Source of the DNA: Burkholderia sp. GAS332
Lineage (GTDB): Bacteria; Pseudomonadota; Gammaproteobacteria; Burkholderiales; Burkholderiaceae
Length of the DNA stretch: 64,000 nucleotides
Direction: 5' to 3'
Assembly: GCA_900142905.1 (NCBI GenBank)
Contig: FSRV01000002.1
Coordinates: 682,001-746,000 of the forward strand
How positions within the stretch are numbered: the first letter of the stretch is position 1; every line of letters starts with the position of its first letter. The notes under the pieces are model-generated. The model made no database searches and was not told the origin of the DNA. It worked only from the letters and a program-made list of their open reading frames with translations. Position numbers and translations under genes: made by a program. This document shows positions 27,658 to 35,809 of this stretch, in pieces.

Positions 27658-28371
27658 TCAATGCTCTTGCGGCTTCAAATAGGCCAGCAAGCGTGTTTCC
27701 ATTCTGCGAAACGCCCAGACCAGCGTAAACACGATGCAGGCGTACAGCACAGCAGCAATGCTGTAGGCCTGGAACGATGCGTAGGTTGCCGAGTTCACGT
27801 CGCGCGTCACCTTCAGGATGTCAGGGACGGTGGCCGTGAAAGCGAGCGTTGTCGCGTGCAGCATGAGGATGACCTCGTTGCTGTAGTTGGGTAGCGCGCG
27901 CCGCAACGCGGACGGCAGGATGATCCGGGTGTAGAGCTTGAATCGGGACATCCCGTAAGCCTGCGCGGCCTCGATTTCGCCATAAGCGGTCGATTTGATT
28001 GCGCCGGCAAATATCTCCGTGGCGTAAGCGCATTCGTTCAACGCAAAGGCCAGCAGCGTACAGTTCATCGCACTACGGAAGAACGTGTCGAGCAGGGCGT
28101 GTGCGTGGACGATCTGAAGGCTGTAGAGCCCCGTATAGCAAAGCAGCAACTGCACGTAGAGCGGTGTGCCGCGGAACACATACGTATAGAGCCAGACGGG
28201 TCCGGAGATGAAGCGGTTGCGCGACGACCGGGCCACCGCCAGCGGGACGGCGAGACAGAATCCCAGTGCAATCGACGCGACCAGCAACCATAGAGTGATG
28301 ACAAGGCCGCTGTACCGGTAACCGTCGGTGTACAGGTAGGCTTGCCAGTATTGCCTGACGAGTTCGATCAC
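27658..28371 (-). CDS. hisM: Polar amino-acid ABC transporter permease (HisM-like)
   Basis: 237 residues, five predicted transmembrane helices. The EAA loop ([35 protein letters not shown]) with the conserved Gly is present, as is the [12 protein letters not shown] segment typical of His/Glu/Gln permeases. Its ATG overlaps the hisQ stop by 4 bp, indicating translational coupling and heterodimer formation with HisQ. Confidence 0.92.
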   Translation of the reverse strand: MIELVRQYWQAYLYTDGYRYSGLVITLWLLVASIALGFCLAVPLAVARSSRNRFISGPVWLYTYVFRGTPLYVQLLLCYTGLYSLQIVHAHALLDTFFRSAMNCTLLAFALNECAYATEIFAGAIKSTAYGEIEAAQAYGMSRFKLYTRIILPSALRRALPNYSNEVILMLHATTLAFTATVPDILKVTRDVNSATYASFQAYSIAAVLYACIVFTLVWAFRRMETRLLAYLKPQEH

Positions 28372-29057
28372 AGTACGGCCCTCCGGACACCTGTCGAGTA
28401 GCGTTTTTCCAGCCAGATCAACACGAGGTTAGACACCGTCGTGATCACCAGATAGATCGCGCCTGCTGTCAGCGTGAAAAAGAAAAATTCAAGCGTGCTC
28501 TTGCCCGCGTCCTGCGACGCTTTGACCACGTCGGCGAGACCGATGATCGAGACCAGCGCGGTGGCCTTGACCAGCACCTGCCAGTTGTTGCCGATGCCAG
28601 GCAGAGCGAAGCGCATCATTTGCGGGAACATGATGCGGGTAAAGACGCGCCACGAACTCATGCCGTACGCGAAGCCTGCTTCGAGCTGTCCGCGCGGAAC
28701 GGAGAGAAAGGCGCCCCGGAACGTCTCGGTGAAGTACGCGCCGTAGATGAAGCCTAGTGTGATGACGCCGGCCACGAAGGGGTCGATGTCGATCTGATCG
28801 AAACCGAGGGCGTCAGTCAGATTGTTGAGCAGGATCTGAATGCCGTAGAACAGCAACAGCATCAACACGAGATCGGGAACGGAGCGAATCAGCGTCGTGT
28901 AGAGCGTGCCGAGGTGAGAGAGGGCGCGGTTCGGCGACAACTTCGCCGCGGCGCCGCCGAGACCCAGCAGGAACGAGGCAGCCAGCGACAACACCGCCAG
29001 CTTGACTGTTTCCCATGTGCCCGCAAGGAGAAGCGGGCCAAAACCGTGAAAGAACAT
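28368..29057 (-). CDS. hisQ: Polar amino-acid ABC transporter permease (HisQ-like)
   Basis: 229 residues, five predicted transmembrane helices. The EAA loop (QLEAGFAYGMSSWRVFTRIMFPQMMRFALPGIGNNW) and the RSVPDLVLMLLLFYG motif identify the HisQ/ArtQ type. It follows the binding-protein gene by 121 bp, an interval that contains a strong hairpin, and overlaps hisM by 4 bp. Confidence 0.92.
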   Translation of the reverse strand: MFFHGFGPLLLAGTWETVKLAVLSLAASFLLGLGGAAAKLSPNRALSHLGTLYTTLIRSVPDLVLMLLLFYGIQILLNNLTDALGFDQIDIDPFVAGVITLGFIYGAYFTETFRGAFLSVPRGQLEAGFAYGMSSWRVFTRIMFPQMMRFALPGIGNNWQVLVKATALVSIIGLADVVKASQDAGKSTLEFFFFTLTAGAIYLVITTVSNLVLIWLEKRYSTGVRRAVL

Positions 29058-29093
29058 GTATTGCTATCCTCGATTGCACAGCGTCCCCGTTCG

Positions 29094-29116
29094 GCGCCGG
29101 CGATTCGGGCCGGCGC
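29094..29116. repeat. Intercistronic hairpin between binding-protein and permease genes
   Basis: Perfect 8-bp inverted repeat GCGCCGGC-N7-GCCGGCGC without a T-tract, in the 121-bp gap between the binding-protein gene and hisQ. In his/mal-type operons such hairpins protect the upstream mRNA so that binding protein is made in excess over permease. That role is inferred here. Confidence 0.65.
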
Positions 29117-29178
29117 AACGAGTGACGCTGAACCATGGCATATGGCGGGTAGGCCGACGAAAAGCGCTCAGCTACCGC

Positions 29179-29952
29179 TTAGCTGCCGTATACGTCGAAG
29201 ACAAAATACTTCTTCTCGATGGCTTTGTAGGTGCCGTCCTTGATGATGTCGGCGATGGCCTTGTCGATCTTCTCCTTCAGGTCCACGTCGTCCTTGCGCA
29301 TGCCAATGCCGGCGCCGTTGCCGAGGATCTTCGCGTCGACGATGTCCTGGCCGGCGAACTGGAAGCCCGCGCCGCGCGGCGTATTCAGGAAGCCGATGTC
29401 GGCTTGCACGGCGTCTTGCAAGGCGCCGTCAAGGCGGCCGGAGAGCAGGTCGGTGTAGACCTGGTCCTGGTTCTGGTACGGTACGATCCTCGCGCCCTTC
29501 GGCTCCCAATAGGTCTTGGCGTAGGTTTCCTGGATCGTGCCCTGTTCGACGCCGATCGTCTTGCCCGCCAGCGATTCCGGTGTCGGCAGCAGGGTCGAGC
29601 CTTTCTTCGCAATGAGGCGCGTCGGCGTGTTGAAGAGCTTGTCGGAGAAGGTGACCTGTTCGGCGCGTTGCGGCGTCATCGACATGGACGACAGCACGCC
29701 GTCGAACTTCTTCGCCTTCAGCGCGGGAATCATGCCGTCGAAGTCGTTTTCGACCCACACGCACTTGGCCTTCAGACGTGCGCAGATCTGGTTGCCGAGA
29801 TCGATGTCGAAGCCGGTCAGTTTGCCGTCGGCACCCTTCGATTCGAACGGCGGGTAACTGGCGTCGACTCCGAAGCGGATGGTGGACCAGTCTTTTGCGT
29901 AGGCGCCAGTGGCGATGGCTGCGAGCGCGAGACACAGGGCGAGCTTCTTCAT
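29179..29952 (-). CDS. Periplasmic lysine/arginine/ornithine/histidine-type binding protein (copy A)
   Basis: 257 residues. Signal peptide MKKLALCLALAAIATGAYA, then the mature SBP_bac_3 fold: IRFGVDASYPPFESKGADGKLTGFDIDLGNQIC, ENDFDGMIPALKAKKFD and SMSMTPQRAEQVTFSDK are the HisJ/ArgT ligand-loop motifs. First gene of the operon with hisQ-hisM-hisP-deacylase. It is about 80% similar to the orphan copy at 34365-35147. Cationic or polar amino acids are the family's usual ligands; an N-acyl derivative is possible given the linked deacylase. Confidence 0.92.
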   Translation of the reverse strand: MKKLALCLALAAIATGAYAKDWSTIRFGVDASYPPFESKGADGKLTGFDIDLGNQICARLKAKCVWVENDFDGMIPALKAKKFDGVLSSMSMTPQRAEQVTFSDKLFNTPTRLIAKKGSTLLPTPESLAGKTIGVEQGTIQETYAKTYWEPKGARIVPYQNQDQVYTDLLSGRLDGALQDAVQADIGFLNTPRGAGFQFAGQDIVDAKILGNGAGIGMRKDDVDLKEKIDKAIADIIKDGTYKAIEKKYFVFDVYGS

Positions 29953-30428
29953 GACTTCTCCAGAAAGGGACTTCGTGACACCGGGCGTTGGGGTTCGAGG
30001 CCCAGCTGCATCCGGTATTCGATCTATCGAGGTTGTCTAGATGTATCGAATTCAGGGTACATGACGCGCTGGACTGCGCAACTTGTCTATACAAGATAGC
30101 CGGTCAATATTATTCGAAGCAAGTGGGGTTTTCTCGTATGCTATTGGCGAAATGTAAGCCTGTGGCAGGTTTTCAGCACTTACTGGATACGTTTTGTCTA
30201 TCGAGCATACGATGATCAGCAAAGCTGTATATACACCATGAACGTTGAACCGTATGTGCTGATGTCTATACAAGATCGTGATGGAATCTGCTTGCACAGG
30301 GCCGGCCGAGCTGGCTCCGGTGACGCCGGATCGTATGCGCAGAGGCCACGAGCGCGGCCTGGGAGAGGGCGGTAAAGGGGGGGGTGCCGAGGACAGGCGG
30401 GTGCCTGGAAAACCGGCCCCCCAAAAGA
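29953..30428. promoter_or_regulatory. Transporter promoter region with repeated palindromic TGTCTATACAAG motifs
   Basis: This 476-bp region carries no gene. It contains the palindrome CTTGT-CTAT-ACAAG (30082-30095), a second copy TGTCTATACAAGAT (30263-30276, identical over 14 bp to 30084-30097) and a degenerate one, TTGTCTAGATGTAT (30033-30046). The half-sites resemble operators of HutC-type GntR regulators (TGT-N4-ACA). No such regulator is encoded next to it. Confidence 0.6.
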
Positions 30429-30450
30429 AAAACGCCCCGCAGGGCGTTTT
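30429..30450 (-). terminator. Intrinsic terminator of porin gene
   Basis: Perfect 9-bp inverted repeat AAAACGCCC-CGCA-GGGCGTTTT; on the minus strand the stem is followed by TTTTTCTTTT. It lies 50 bp beyond the porin stop codon. Confidence 0.88.
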
Positions 30451-30500
30451 CCAGAACCTTGAGACAAGGAGCGCTGGCTCCCCGCCTGCAAGACACTCGC

Positions 30501-31676
30501 TTAGAACTTGTGACGGATACCGACGCGGAACGCCAGTTGGTTGTCAGCCGTGCCCGACGTGCTGAAGTAGCTCGAGCTCGAACCGATCTGTGCCGCCAGA
30601 TTCGTCTTGCCGACTTGACCCGCAGCGATCTGGTAGATACCCAGTGCATACACGTCCGTACGCTTGCTCAGCGCGTAGTCGACGCTCAGGTCCACCTGAT
30701 TCCAGTGGCCCGTGTTGGCGTCGCTCAGGTGCATGTACGTGTAGCCTGCACCTGCCGTCAGCGCCGGCGTGAACGCGTACTTCGCGCCCGCTTCGTAGGC
30801 TGCGAACGTGGTCGCGCTGCCCGAGATCGGAGCGAGGCGCGTGTTCGTGTACAACGCCCACAGCGTCGCTGCGCCGATCGAGTAACGGCCGCCAACGCCG
30901 ACCGTGCGCAGATCCTGGATCTGGCCCGTGCCGAGTGCCGGGAACGTCACGTTAGCCAGCGACGTCGAGAAAGCCGGCGATGCCTGGCCCGGGTAGCGGA
31001 TGTCCGTGTACGCTGCGCCCACGCTGAACGGGCCGTTTGCGTAGTTCGCGCCGAAGCTGTATGCGCGCGACGAACCTGCGACCGTTGCCGCGGCCGTGCC
31101 GGTGGCCGGCACGCCGGCGAAGGCGCCAGCCGTGTTCGAGAAGCCGTACATGCCGCCGAAGGTCAGGCCCGCGAAATTCGCGCTGCTGAACTTGACTGCG
31201 TTGTTGATACGGCTCGACGTCAACTGGTCGACGTCATTGATGTGGTAAGCGTAGTTACCCGCGACGGTTTGGCCACCGGTCGAGTAGTTGCCGCCCAGAT
31301 AATCCGTCGAAAACGAATACTGGCGACCGAACGTCAGCGCACCGATGCCGTCTTTCGACAGACCGACAAACGCTTGACGGCCGAACAGCGCGCCGCCTTG
31401 GCCAGCCGTGCCGTTTGCGCTGCTGAAGCCGTTTTCCAACACGAACAGTGCCTTCAGGCCGCCACCGAGGTCTTCGGTGCCGCGCAGGCCCCAACGGCTG
31501 CCTTGAGCCACGCCGTCGTCGTACTTGACGAGGCTGTCGTGACCGGAAGCGGTCTTCGAGTTGTTAACGTAGCTGATACCGGCATCGATCAGGCCATACA
31601 GCGTGACACTGCTTTGCGCATGGGCGGCGCTGGCGAAGACGGCGAGAGTAGCGGCGGTCAATACTTTCTTGTTCAA
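30501..31676 (-). CDS. Gram-negative general porin (OmpC-like, Burkholderia type)
   Basis: 391 residues. Signal peptide MNKKVLTAATLAVFASAAHA; the mature part starts QSSVTLYGLIDAGISYVNN, the standard opening of the beta-proteobacterial porin family, and the protein ends in Phe (GIRHKF), the outer-membrane assembly signal. The pattern of amphipathic strands fits a 16-stranded trimeric barrel, and the eyelet motif FGRQAFVGLSKDGIGALTFGRQYSF is present. Monocistronic with its own terminator. Codon bias is strong, as for an abundant protein. Confidence 0.95.
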   Translation of the reverse strand: MNKKVLTAATLAVFASAAHAQSSVTLYGLIDAGISYVNNSKTASGHDSLVKYDDGVAQGSRWGLRGTEDLGGGLKALFVLENGFSSANGTAGQGGALFGRQAFVGLSKDGIGALTFGRQYSFSTDYLGGNYSTGGQTVAGNYAYHINDVDQLTSSRINNAVKFSSANFAGLTFGGMYGFSNTAGAFAGVPATGTAAATVAGSSRAYSFGANYANGPFSVGAAYTDIRYPGQASPAFSTSLANVTFPALGTGQIQDLRTVGVGGRYSIGAATLWALYTNTRLAPISGSATTFAAYEAGAKYAFTPALTAGAGYTYMHLSDANTGHWNQVDLSVDYALSKRTDVYALGIYQIAAGQVGKTNLAAQIGSSSSYFSTSGTADNQLAFRVGIRHKF

Positions 31677-31975
31677 GACTTTCTCCGATTAAAAATTAAG
31701 CGATCGCGACGCCCTGTTCTTTGGCAAGGTCATGCGATGGCCCGCAATTTAAGGGAACGCAGAGTAAGGTATGTGACAGCTTTGCTTATTTTTGTAATCT
31801 GTCGCGCCGGCGCGACACTCACATAGCTTTGCTGATTCAAATCACGCAAGGCACGCCGCTTATAAGCTTTTTCCAGATCGCGCATATAAGCGTGTGAAAA
31901 ACGATTGGTTTTCTGGCGCCGCGGCGGCATGCAACGATCTGCGTCTATCAATCAAAACCGCTCGTGGGGAAACGC
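31677..31975. promoter_or_regulatory. Divergent promoter region with an 18-bp perfect palindrome
   Basis: Between the divergent porin and MetQ-like genes. A perfect 18-bp palindrome TGTCGCGCCGGCGCGACA lies at 31800-31817, about 124 bp from the porin start and 159 bp from the MetQ-like start. Surrounding DNA is AT-rich (for example GCTTATTTTTGTAATC), as expected for promoters. The palindrome could be an operator or a transcript hairpin. Confidence 0.6.
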
Positions 31976-32782
31976 ATGCAACGCCGGAAAATCATCCAGA
32001 ATCTGCTCGCTATCGCCGCTGTTTCGCTGACGGCAACGTTTGCGCATGCTGACGATAAACAACTCAAGATCGGCACGATGAGCGGCCCGGACGCGCAGAT
32101 CTGGTCGGTCGTGACCAAGGTCGCGGCGCGAGAAGGGCTGAATGTGAAGGTCATCGAATTCAACGACTACGTGCAGCCGAACGCCGCACTCGACGCCGGC
32201 GATCTCGACGCCAACGGTTTCCAGCATCAGCCGTTTCTCGATAGCCAGATCAAGCAGCGTGGCTACAAGATCGTCAACGTCGGTCTGACCTACGTTTCGC
32301 CGATGGGCTTCTACTCGAAGAAGTTCAAGTCGCTGAAGGATTTGCCGGAAGGCGCGAAGGTCGGCATCCAGAACGATCCGTCGAATGGCAACCGCGCGCT
32401 GCTGCTGTTGCAAAAGTATGGCGTGATCAAGCTGAAGCCGGGCGTCGGCACGAACGGCGTCAACGCCACGCCGCTCGACGTCGCCGAGAATCCGAAGAAG
32501 ATCAAGCTGGTCGAACTCGACGCCGCGCAATTGCCGCGCTCGCTCGACGATCTCGACGCGGCGTCGATCAACACGGACTACGCGGTGAAGGCCGGCTTGC
32601 AGCCGACGAAAGACGCGATCGCGATCGAAGACCTCAAAGGTCCGTACGCGAATCTGATCGCCGTGCGTGCGCAGGATCGCGACAAGCCGTGGGTCAAGAA
32701 GCTGGTCGCGGCTTATGAATCGGATGAAGTGCGCAAGTACATCGACACGCAGTTCAAAGGCGCGATCATTCCGGCTTTCTGA
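31976..32782 (+). CDS. MetQ/NlpA-family substrate-binding protein without lipobox
   Basis: 268 residues of the MetQ/NlpA (Lipoprotein_9) family: LKIGTMSGPDAQIWSVVTKVA, NDYVQPNAALDAGDLDANGFQHQPFLD and GFYSKKFKSLKDLPEGAKVGIQNDPSNGNRAL are the methionine-binding fold's motifs. The N-terminus has an ordinary signal peptide ending THATFAHA with no lipobox Cys, so it should be soluble in the periplasm. No metN or metI gene is adjacent, so it is an orphan receptor. The start at 31976 (ATG after GGGGA) is preferred over a GTG at 31964. Ligand probably methionine or a related amino acid. Confidence 0.88.
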   Translation: MQRRKIIQNLLAIAAVSLTATFAHADDKQLKIGTMSGPDAQIWSVVTKVAAREGLNVKVIEFNDYVQPNAALDAGDLDANGFQHQPFLDSQIKQRGYKIVNVGLTYVSPMGFYSKKFKSLKDLPEGAKVGIQNDPSNGNRALLLLQKYGVIKLKPGVGTNGVNATPLDVAENPKKIKLVELDAAQLPRSLDDLDAASINTDYAVKAGLQPTKDAIAIEDLKGPYANLIAVRAQDRDKPWVKKLVAAYESDEVRKYIDTQFKGAIIPAF

Positions 32783-32848
32783 GCGGTTTTATAGGCGCCT
32801 TTCCAGCCGCCTTTGAGCAATCCGGTCTTTGGCAATAGGCCCGTAAAC

Positions 32849-32884
32849 GCAGAACGCCCGCTGAAATAGCGGGCGTTCTGCTTT
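32849..32884. terminator. Bidirectional terminator between convergent MetQ-like and deacylase genes
   Basis: Perfect 14-bp inverted repeat with 5-nt loop GAAAT (arms 32849-32862 and 32868-32881, core AACGCCCGCT/AGCGGGCGTT), followed by TTTGC. Confidence 0.88.
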
Positions 32885-32936
32885 GCAAGCACAGCTTTCG
32901 CAGATGAATCCAGGAAGGCGCGGCTTCAGTTGTTCC

Positions 32937-34052
32937 TTAGTTGCTCAACAACGACCCGCTTCTGAACGCTTTCGCACCGGCAATGCGCGCGAATTCCAGC
33001 CCCGCCGTCGCGAAGCGCGTCAAATGCCGCGCGTACAGTACACCGGCCACGCTGCTCTTCAACGTCACGACGCGATCGGTCAACGGATCGACGATATCGG
33101 CGATCTCATGGCCGACATCGACCCAGGTGCCGACTTCGCAGCGGTAAACCAGCACCCCGCTGATCGGCGCGACGATCGGCTCGGCGCCGGCCAAAGGCGT
33201 GGCGGCGAATTCGAGCGCCGGCAGCGGCGCCGGCGTGCCGTCGATCACGCCGCGCGCGGTCAGGTACTCGATGATCGCCTGGGCGTCGCGCTCGGCGTAC
33301 TCGTACGACACTTCGCGTTGCCCGCGCAGTTCGATCGTGACTGAGATCGAGCCGTTCGGAATCGGGAAACGGTCGCCGTAACGGCCGCGCAGATCCGACC
33401 AGCAGAAGCTGTGGATTTCGTCGAACGGATTGCCCACCGAATTCAGCGCCAGCAGCGACGCCTTGGCGTCCAGATAGCAGGCGAGCGGCTCGACTTCCGG
33501 CCACAGATCGGGGTTCGTGTACAGGTGCATCGCGGCTTCCCAGTCGCAGTGCAGATCGAGTACGACATCGGCGTCATACGAGAGCTTTTGCAGCGCCAGA
33601 CGTTGCGATTCGAGTTCGGTTGCCGGCTGTTGCGCGTCGAGCGCCTCGCGCATCGCCGCGCGGATTGCCGTGCGATTCGCGTCGATGTTGTCGGTCAGAC
33701 GCGCTTCGATGCCAGGCTGAATCAGTGCCGCCAGTTCGTAGAAATTGCGGTTGAAGTTCTGCGCGCTGTTGGTCTCGAAGCGACCCGTGAGATGGCCAAG
33801 AAAATGCTGATTCAGACCGATCGGATTGGCGACCGGCACGATCACGACCTCGCCGCGCATCTTGCCGGCGGCTTCCAGTGCGGCGAGCTTGCGGCGCAAT
33901 GCCCACGAAACCAGCATGCCAGGCAACTCGTCGGCATGTAGCGACGACTGGATGTAAATCTTCTGCCCGCCGCCGGGACCATAGTGAAAACTCGTCAGAT
34001 TACGGGCGGTGCCAAGCGTTGGGGCAATCAGCGGATGGGTTTGGGTTTGCAT
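32937..34052 (-). CDS. AstE/aspartoacylase-family deacylase (copy B)
   Basis: 371 residues, collinear with copy A at 25685-26800. The same zinc motifs occur (SSLHADELPGM, VLDLHCDWEAAMH) and the same C-terminal beta domain (PIVAPISGVLVYRCEVGTW). The start at 34052 matches copy A; a TTG at 34061 is also possible. Unlike copy A it is not followed by transporter genes on its 5' side but by a terminator (34293-34321) and then a lone binding-protein gene, so it has its own promoter within 34053-34292. Predicted to cleave N-acyl or N-succinyl amino acids; substrate unknown. Confidence 0.85.
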   Translation of the reverse strand: MQTQTHPLIAPTLGTARNLTSFHYGPGGGQKIYIQSSLHADELPGMLVSWALRRKLAALEAAGKMRGEVVIVPVANPIGLNQHFLGHLTGRFETNSAQNFNRNFYELAALIQPGIEARLTDNIDANRTAIRAAMREALDAQQPATELESQRLALQKLSYDADVVLDLHCDWEAAMHLYTNPDLWPEVEPLACYLDAKASLLALNSVGNPFDEIHSFCWSDLRGRYGDRFPIPNGSISVTIELRGQREVSYEYAERDAQAIIEYLTARGVIDGTPAPLPALEFAATPLAGAEPIVAPISGVLVYRCEVGTWVDVGHEIADIVDPLTDRVVTLKSSVAGVLYARHLTRFATAGLEFARIAGAKAFRSGSLLSN

Positions 34053-34292
34053 GGTTTTCAAATCCGCGGGCAGGTGGGCCGTGCCGCGCTATGTCGTTGA
34101 TTACAGGAAGAAAGGGTGCTTCACGGTCGGTCATGGGCGGGCTGTCTCGCGGCGCCGCTATCGCACGATCTTAGCCGATATGACGCGGCGCGTGGCTTTA
34201 TGCGGCGTCATCCGGATGACGCGCGGCACATGTGCGGTTCGGTTCGGCCCGTTCGTAGCCGAGGCGGCGCGGCAGAGCGGCCCCGCAAACGA

Positions 34293-34325
34293 AACGGGCT
34301 CCGCATGGTGCGGAGCCCGTTGTTT
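34293..34325 (-). terminator. Terminator of binding-protein gene (copy B)
   Basis: Perfect 13-bp inverted repeat (arms 34293-34305 and 34309-34321, core ACGGGCTCCGC) with loop TGG; on the minus strand it ends GTTTCGTTTG. It separates the binding-protein gene from the deacylase gene. Confidence 0.82.
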
Positions 34326-34364
34326 GCCGGCCGGCAAGCGCGTCGTCAGACGCGCGTGGCTGGC

Positions 34365-35147
34365 TTAGCTGCCGTACACGTCGAAGTCGAAGTACTTCTT
34401 CTCGAGCTTCTTGTACGTACCGTCCTTGATGATGTCGGCGATCGCCTTGTCGACCTTTGCCTTCAGATCGGTGTCTTCCTTGCGCATGCCGATGCCTGCG
34501 CCGTTGCCGAGAACCTTCTCGTCGACGATATCCTTGCCCGCGAACTCATAGCCCGCGCCGCGCGGCGTCTTCAGGAAGCCGATTTCAGCTTCGACCGCAT
34601 CTTGCAGCGATGCGTCAAGACGACCCGACAGCAAGTCTGCGTAGACCTGGTCCTGGTTCTGATACGGCACAACCTTCGCGCCCTTCGGTTCCCAGTACGT
34701 CTTTGCGTAGGTTTCCTGGATCGTGCCTTGCTCGACGCCAACCGTCTTGCCATTCAGCGATTCGGGGGTCGGCAGGATGCCCGAACCCTTCTTCGTGACG
34801 AGGCGCGTCGGCGTGTTGAACAGCTTCGACGAGAAGGCGATCTGCTCAGCGCGTTGCGGCGTCATGGACATCGACGACAGCACGCCGTCGAACTTCTTCG
34901 CCTTCAGGGCCGGGATCATGCCGTCAAAGTCGTTTTCGACCCACACGCACTTCGCCTTCAGGCGCGCGCAGATTTCATTGCCGAGGTCGATGTCGAATCC
35001 CGCGAGCTTGCCGTCCGAGCCCTTGGACTCAAACGGGGGGTAGCTGGCGTCAACGCCGAAACGGATTGTCGTCCAATCTTTAGCGTGTGCGCCAATCGAG
35101 ACGGTAGCAAGCAGAGCAACCGTCAAAGCCGCTAGCAGTTTTTTCAC
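34365..35147 (-). CDS. Periplasmic lysine/arginine/ornithine-type binding protein (copy B)
   Basis: 260 residues. Signal peptide MKKLLAALTVALLATVSIGAHA; mature protein nearly the same as copy A (GVDASYPPFESKGSDGKLAGFDIDLG, ENDFDGMIPALKAKKFD, QNQDQVYADLLSGRLD). No permease or ATPase is adjacent, so it probably feeds the HisQMP complex encoded at 26852-29057 or another one. It has its own promoter upstream of 35147 and its own terminator. Confidence 0.92.
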   Translation of the reverse strand: MKKLLAALTVALLATVSIGAHAKDWTTIRFGVDASYPPFESKGSDGKLAGFDIDLGNEICARLKAKCVWVENDFDGMIPALKAKKFDGVLSSMSMTPQRAEQIAFSSKLFNTPTRLVTKKGSGILPTPESLNGKTVGVEQGTIQETYAKTYWEPKGAKVVPYQNQDQVYADLLSGRLDASLQDAVEAEIGFLKTPRGAGYEFAGKDIVDEKVLGNGAGIGMRKEDTDLKAKVDKAIADIIKDGTYKKLEKKYFDFDVYGS

Positions 35148-35593
35148 TGTTTAACTCCTCGGTGTAGTTCAAATACTCCCGTATGCGGTTGTGCCGCTGC
35201 GGGACGCCCGGCGCGACTCACGACCAGGCTTGGGTTGAAGCTGCCGGCCGGGGCGGCCAGCAGCGCGCGCAAAGCTTATCAGTTCAAAAAGATTGGGTAG
35301 ATAGTGAAACACCGGATGGCGCACGAGGATTGCTTCTGGAGCCCGAATGTGGTGGAGATTCGACCGCGCCACTGATGCGTATTGGATTGTTTCCGTCTGC
35401 AGCCTGTCGTCGCGTAATGAGGTCGTAATGAAGTTGGCTAATGGCGGGATTTTGCCCGGATACTTCGCGCAATGCGTTGTGTCTGCAAATCCCGTATGAG
35501 AATGCCGCTATTAACAACCGCTTATTACGGCGATCAGGTTTGTTTCAAATGCCTGACGATGAGTTAAAGATTTCGCGTGAACAACCGTTAAAT
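35148..35593. other. Intergenic region upstream of orphan terminator; possible small RNA locus
   Basis: No recognisable protein gene. The region has lower GC than the flanks and is followed by a very strong plus-strand terminator at 35594-35640 that has no plus-strand gene upstream of it for over 2.8 kb. A short frame (35441-35626) runs through the terminator stem and is not credible as protein. A non-coding RNA on the plus strand ending at 35640 is the simplest explanation. Confidence 0.4.
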
Positions 35594-35640
35594 GCCTGTC
35601 AGGCGCGTTTGTTAAATCGCGCCTGACAGGCTGTTTTTTT
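35594..35640 (+). terminator. Strong orphan intrinsic terminator
   Basis: Perfect 14-bp stem (arms 35594-35607 and 35618-35631, core GCCTGTCAGGCGCG), 10-nt loop, then TGTTTTTTT. It is the strongest terminator in the window, yet no protein gene precedes it on this strand. Confidence 0.9.
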
Positions 35641-35809
35641 CGATTGACGCGCGGCGGTAACCAAAAAAGGTTTGCTTGGCGCTATTATCAACGCTCTGCA
35701 CGCTACGCCATCGTAGCGTCGGTATCTGTCTGAACAAAGTCATCGAGCACTACGCCCACGGTTAAACCCCGTGCGCCTGTTTGCGCTCGTCGTAATGGCC
35801 TTCTGCTAA

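Noticed and set aside
35441..35626. 61-residue plus-strand frame
   Set aside because: Runs through the terminator stem, has no ribosome site and no recognisable motif.
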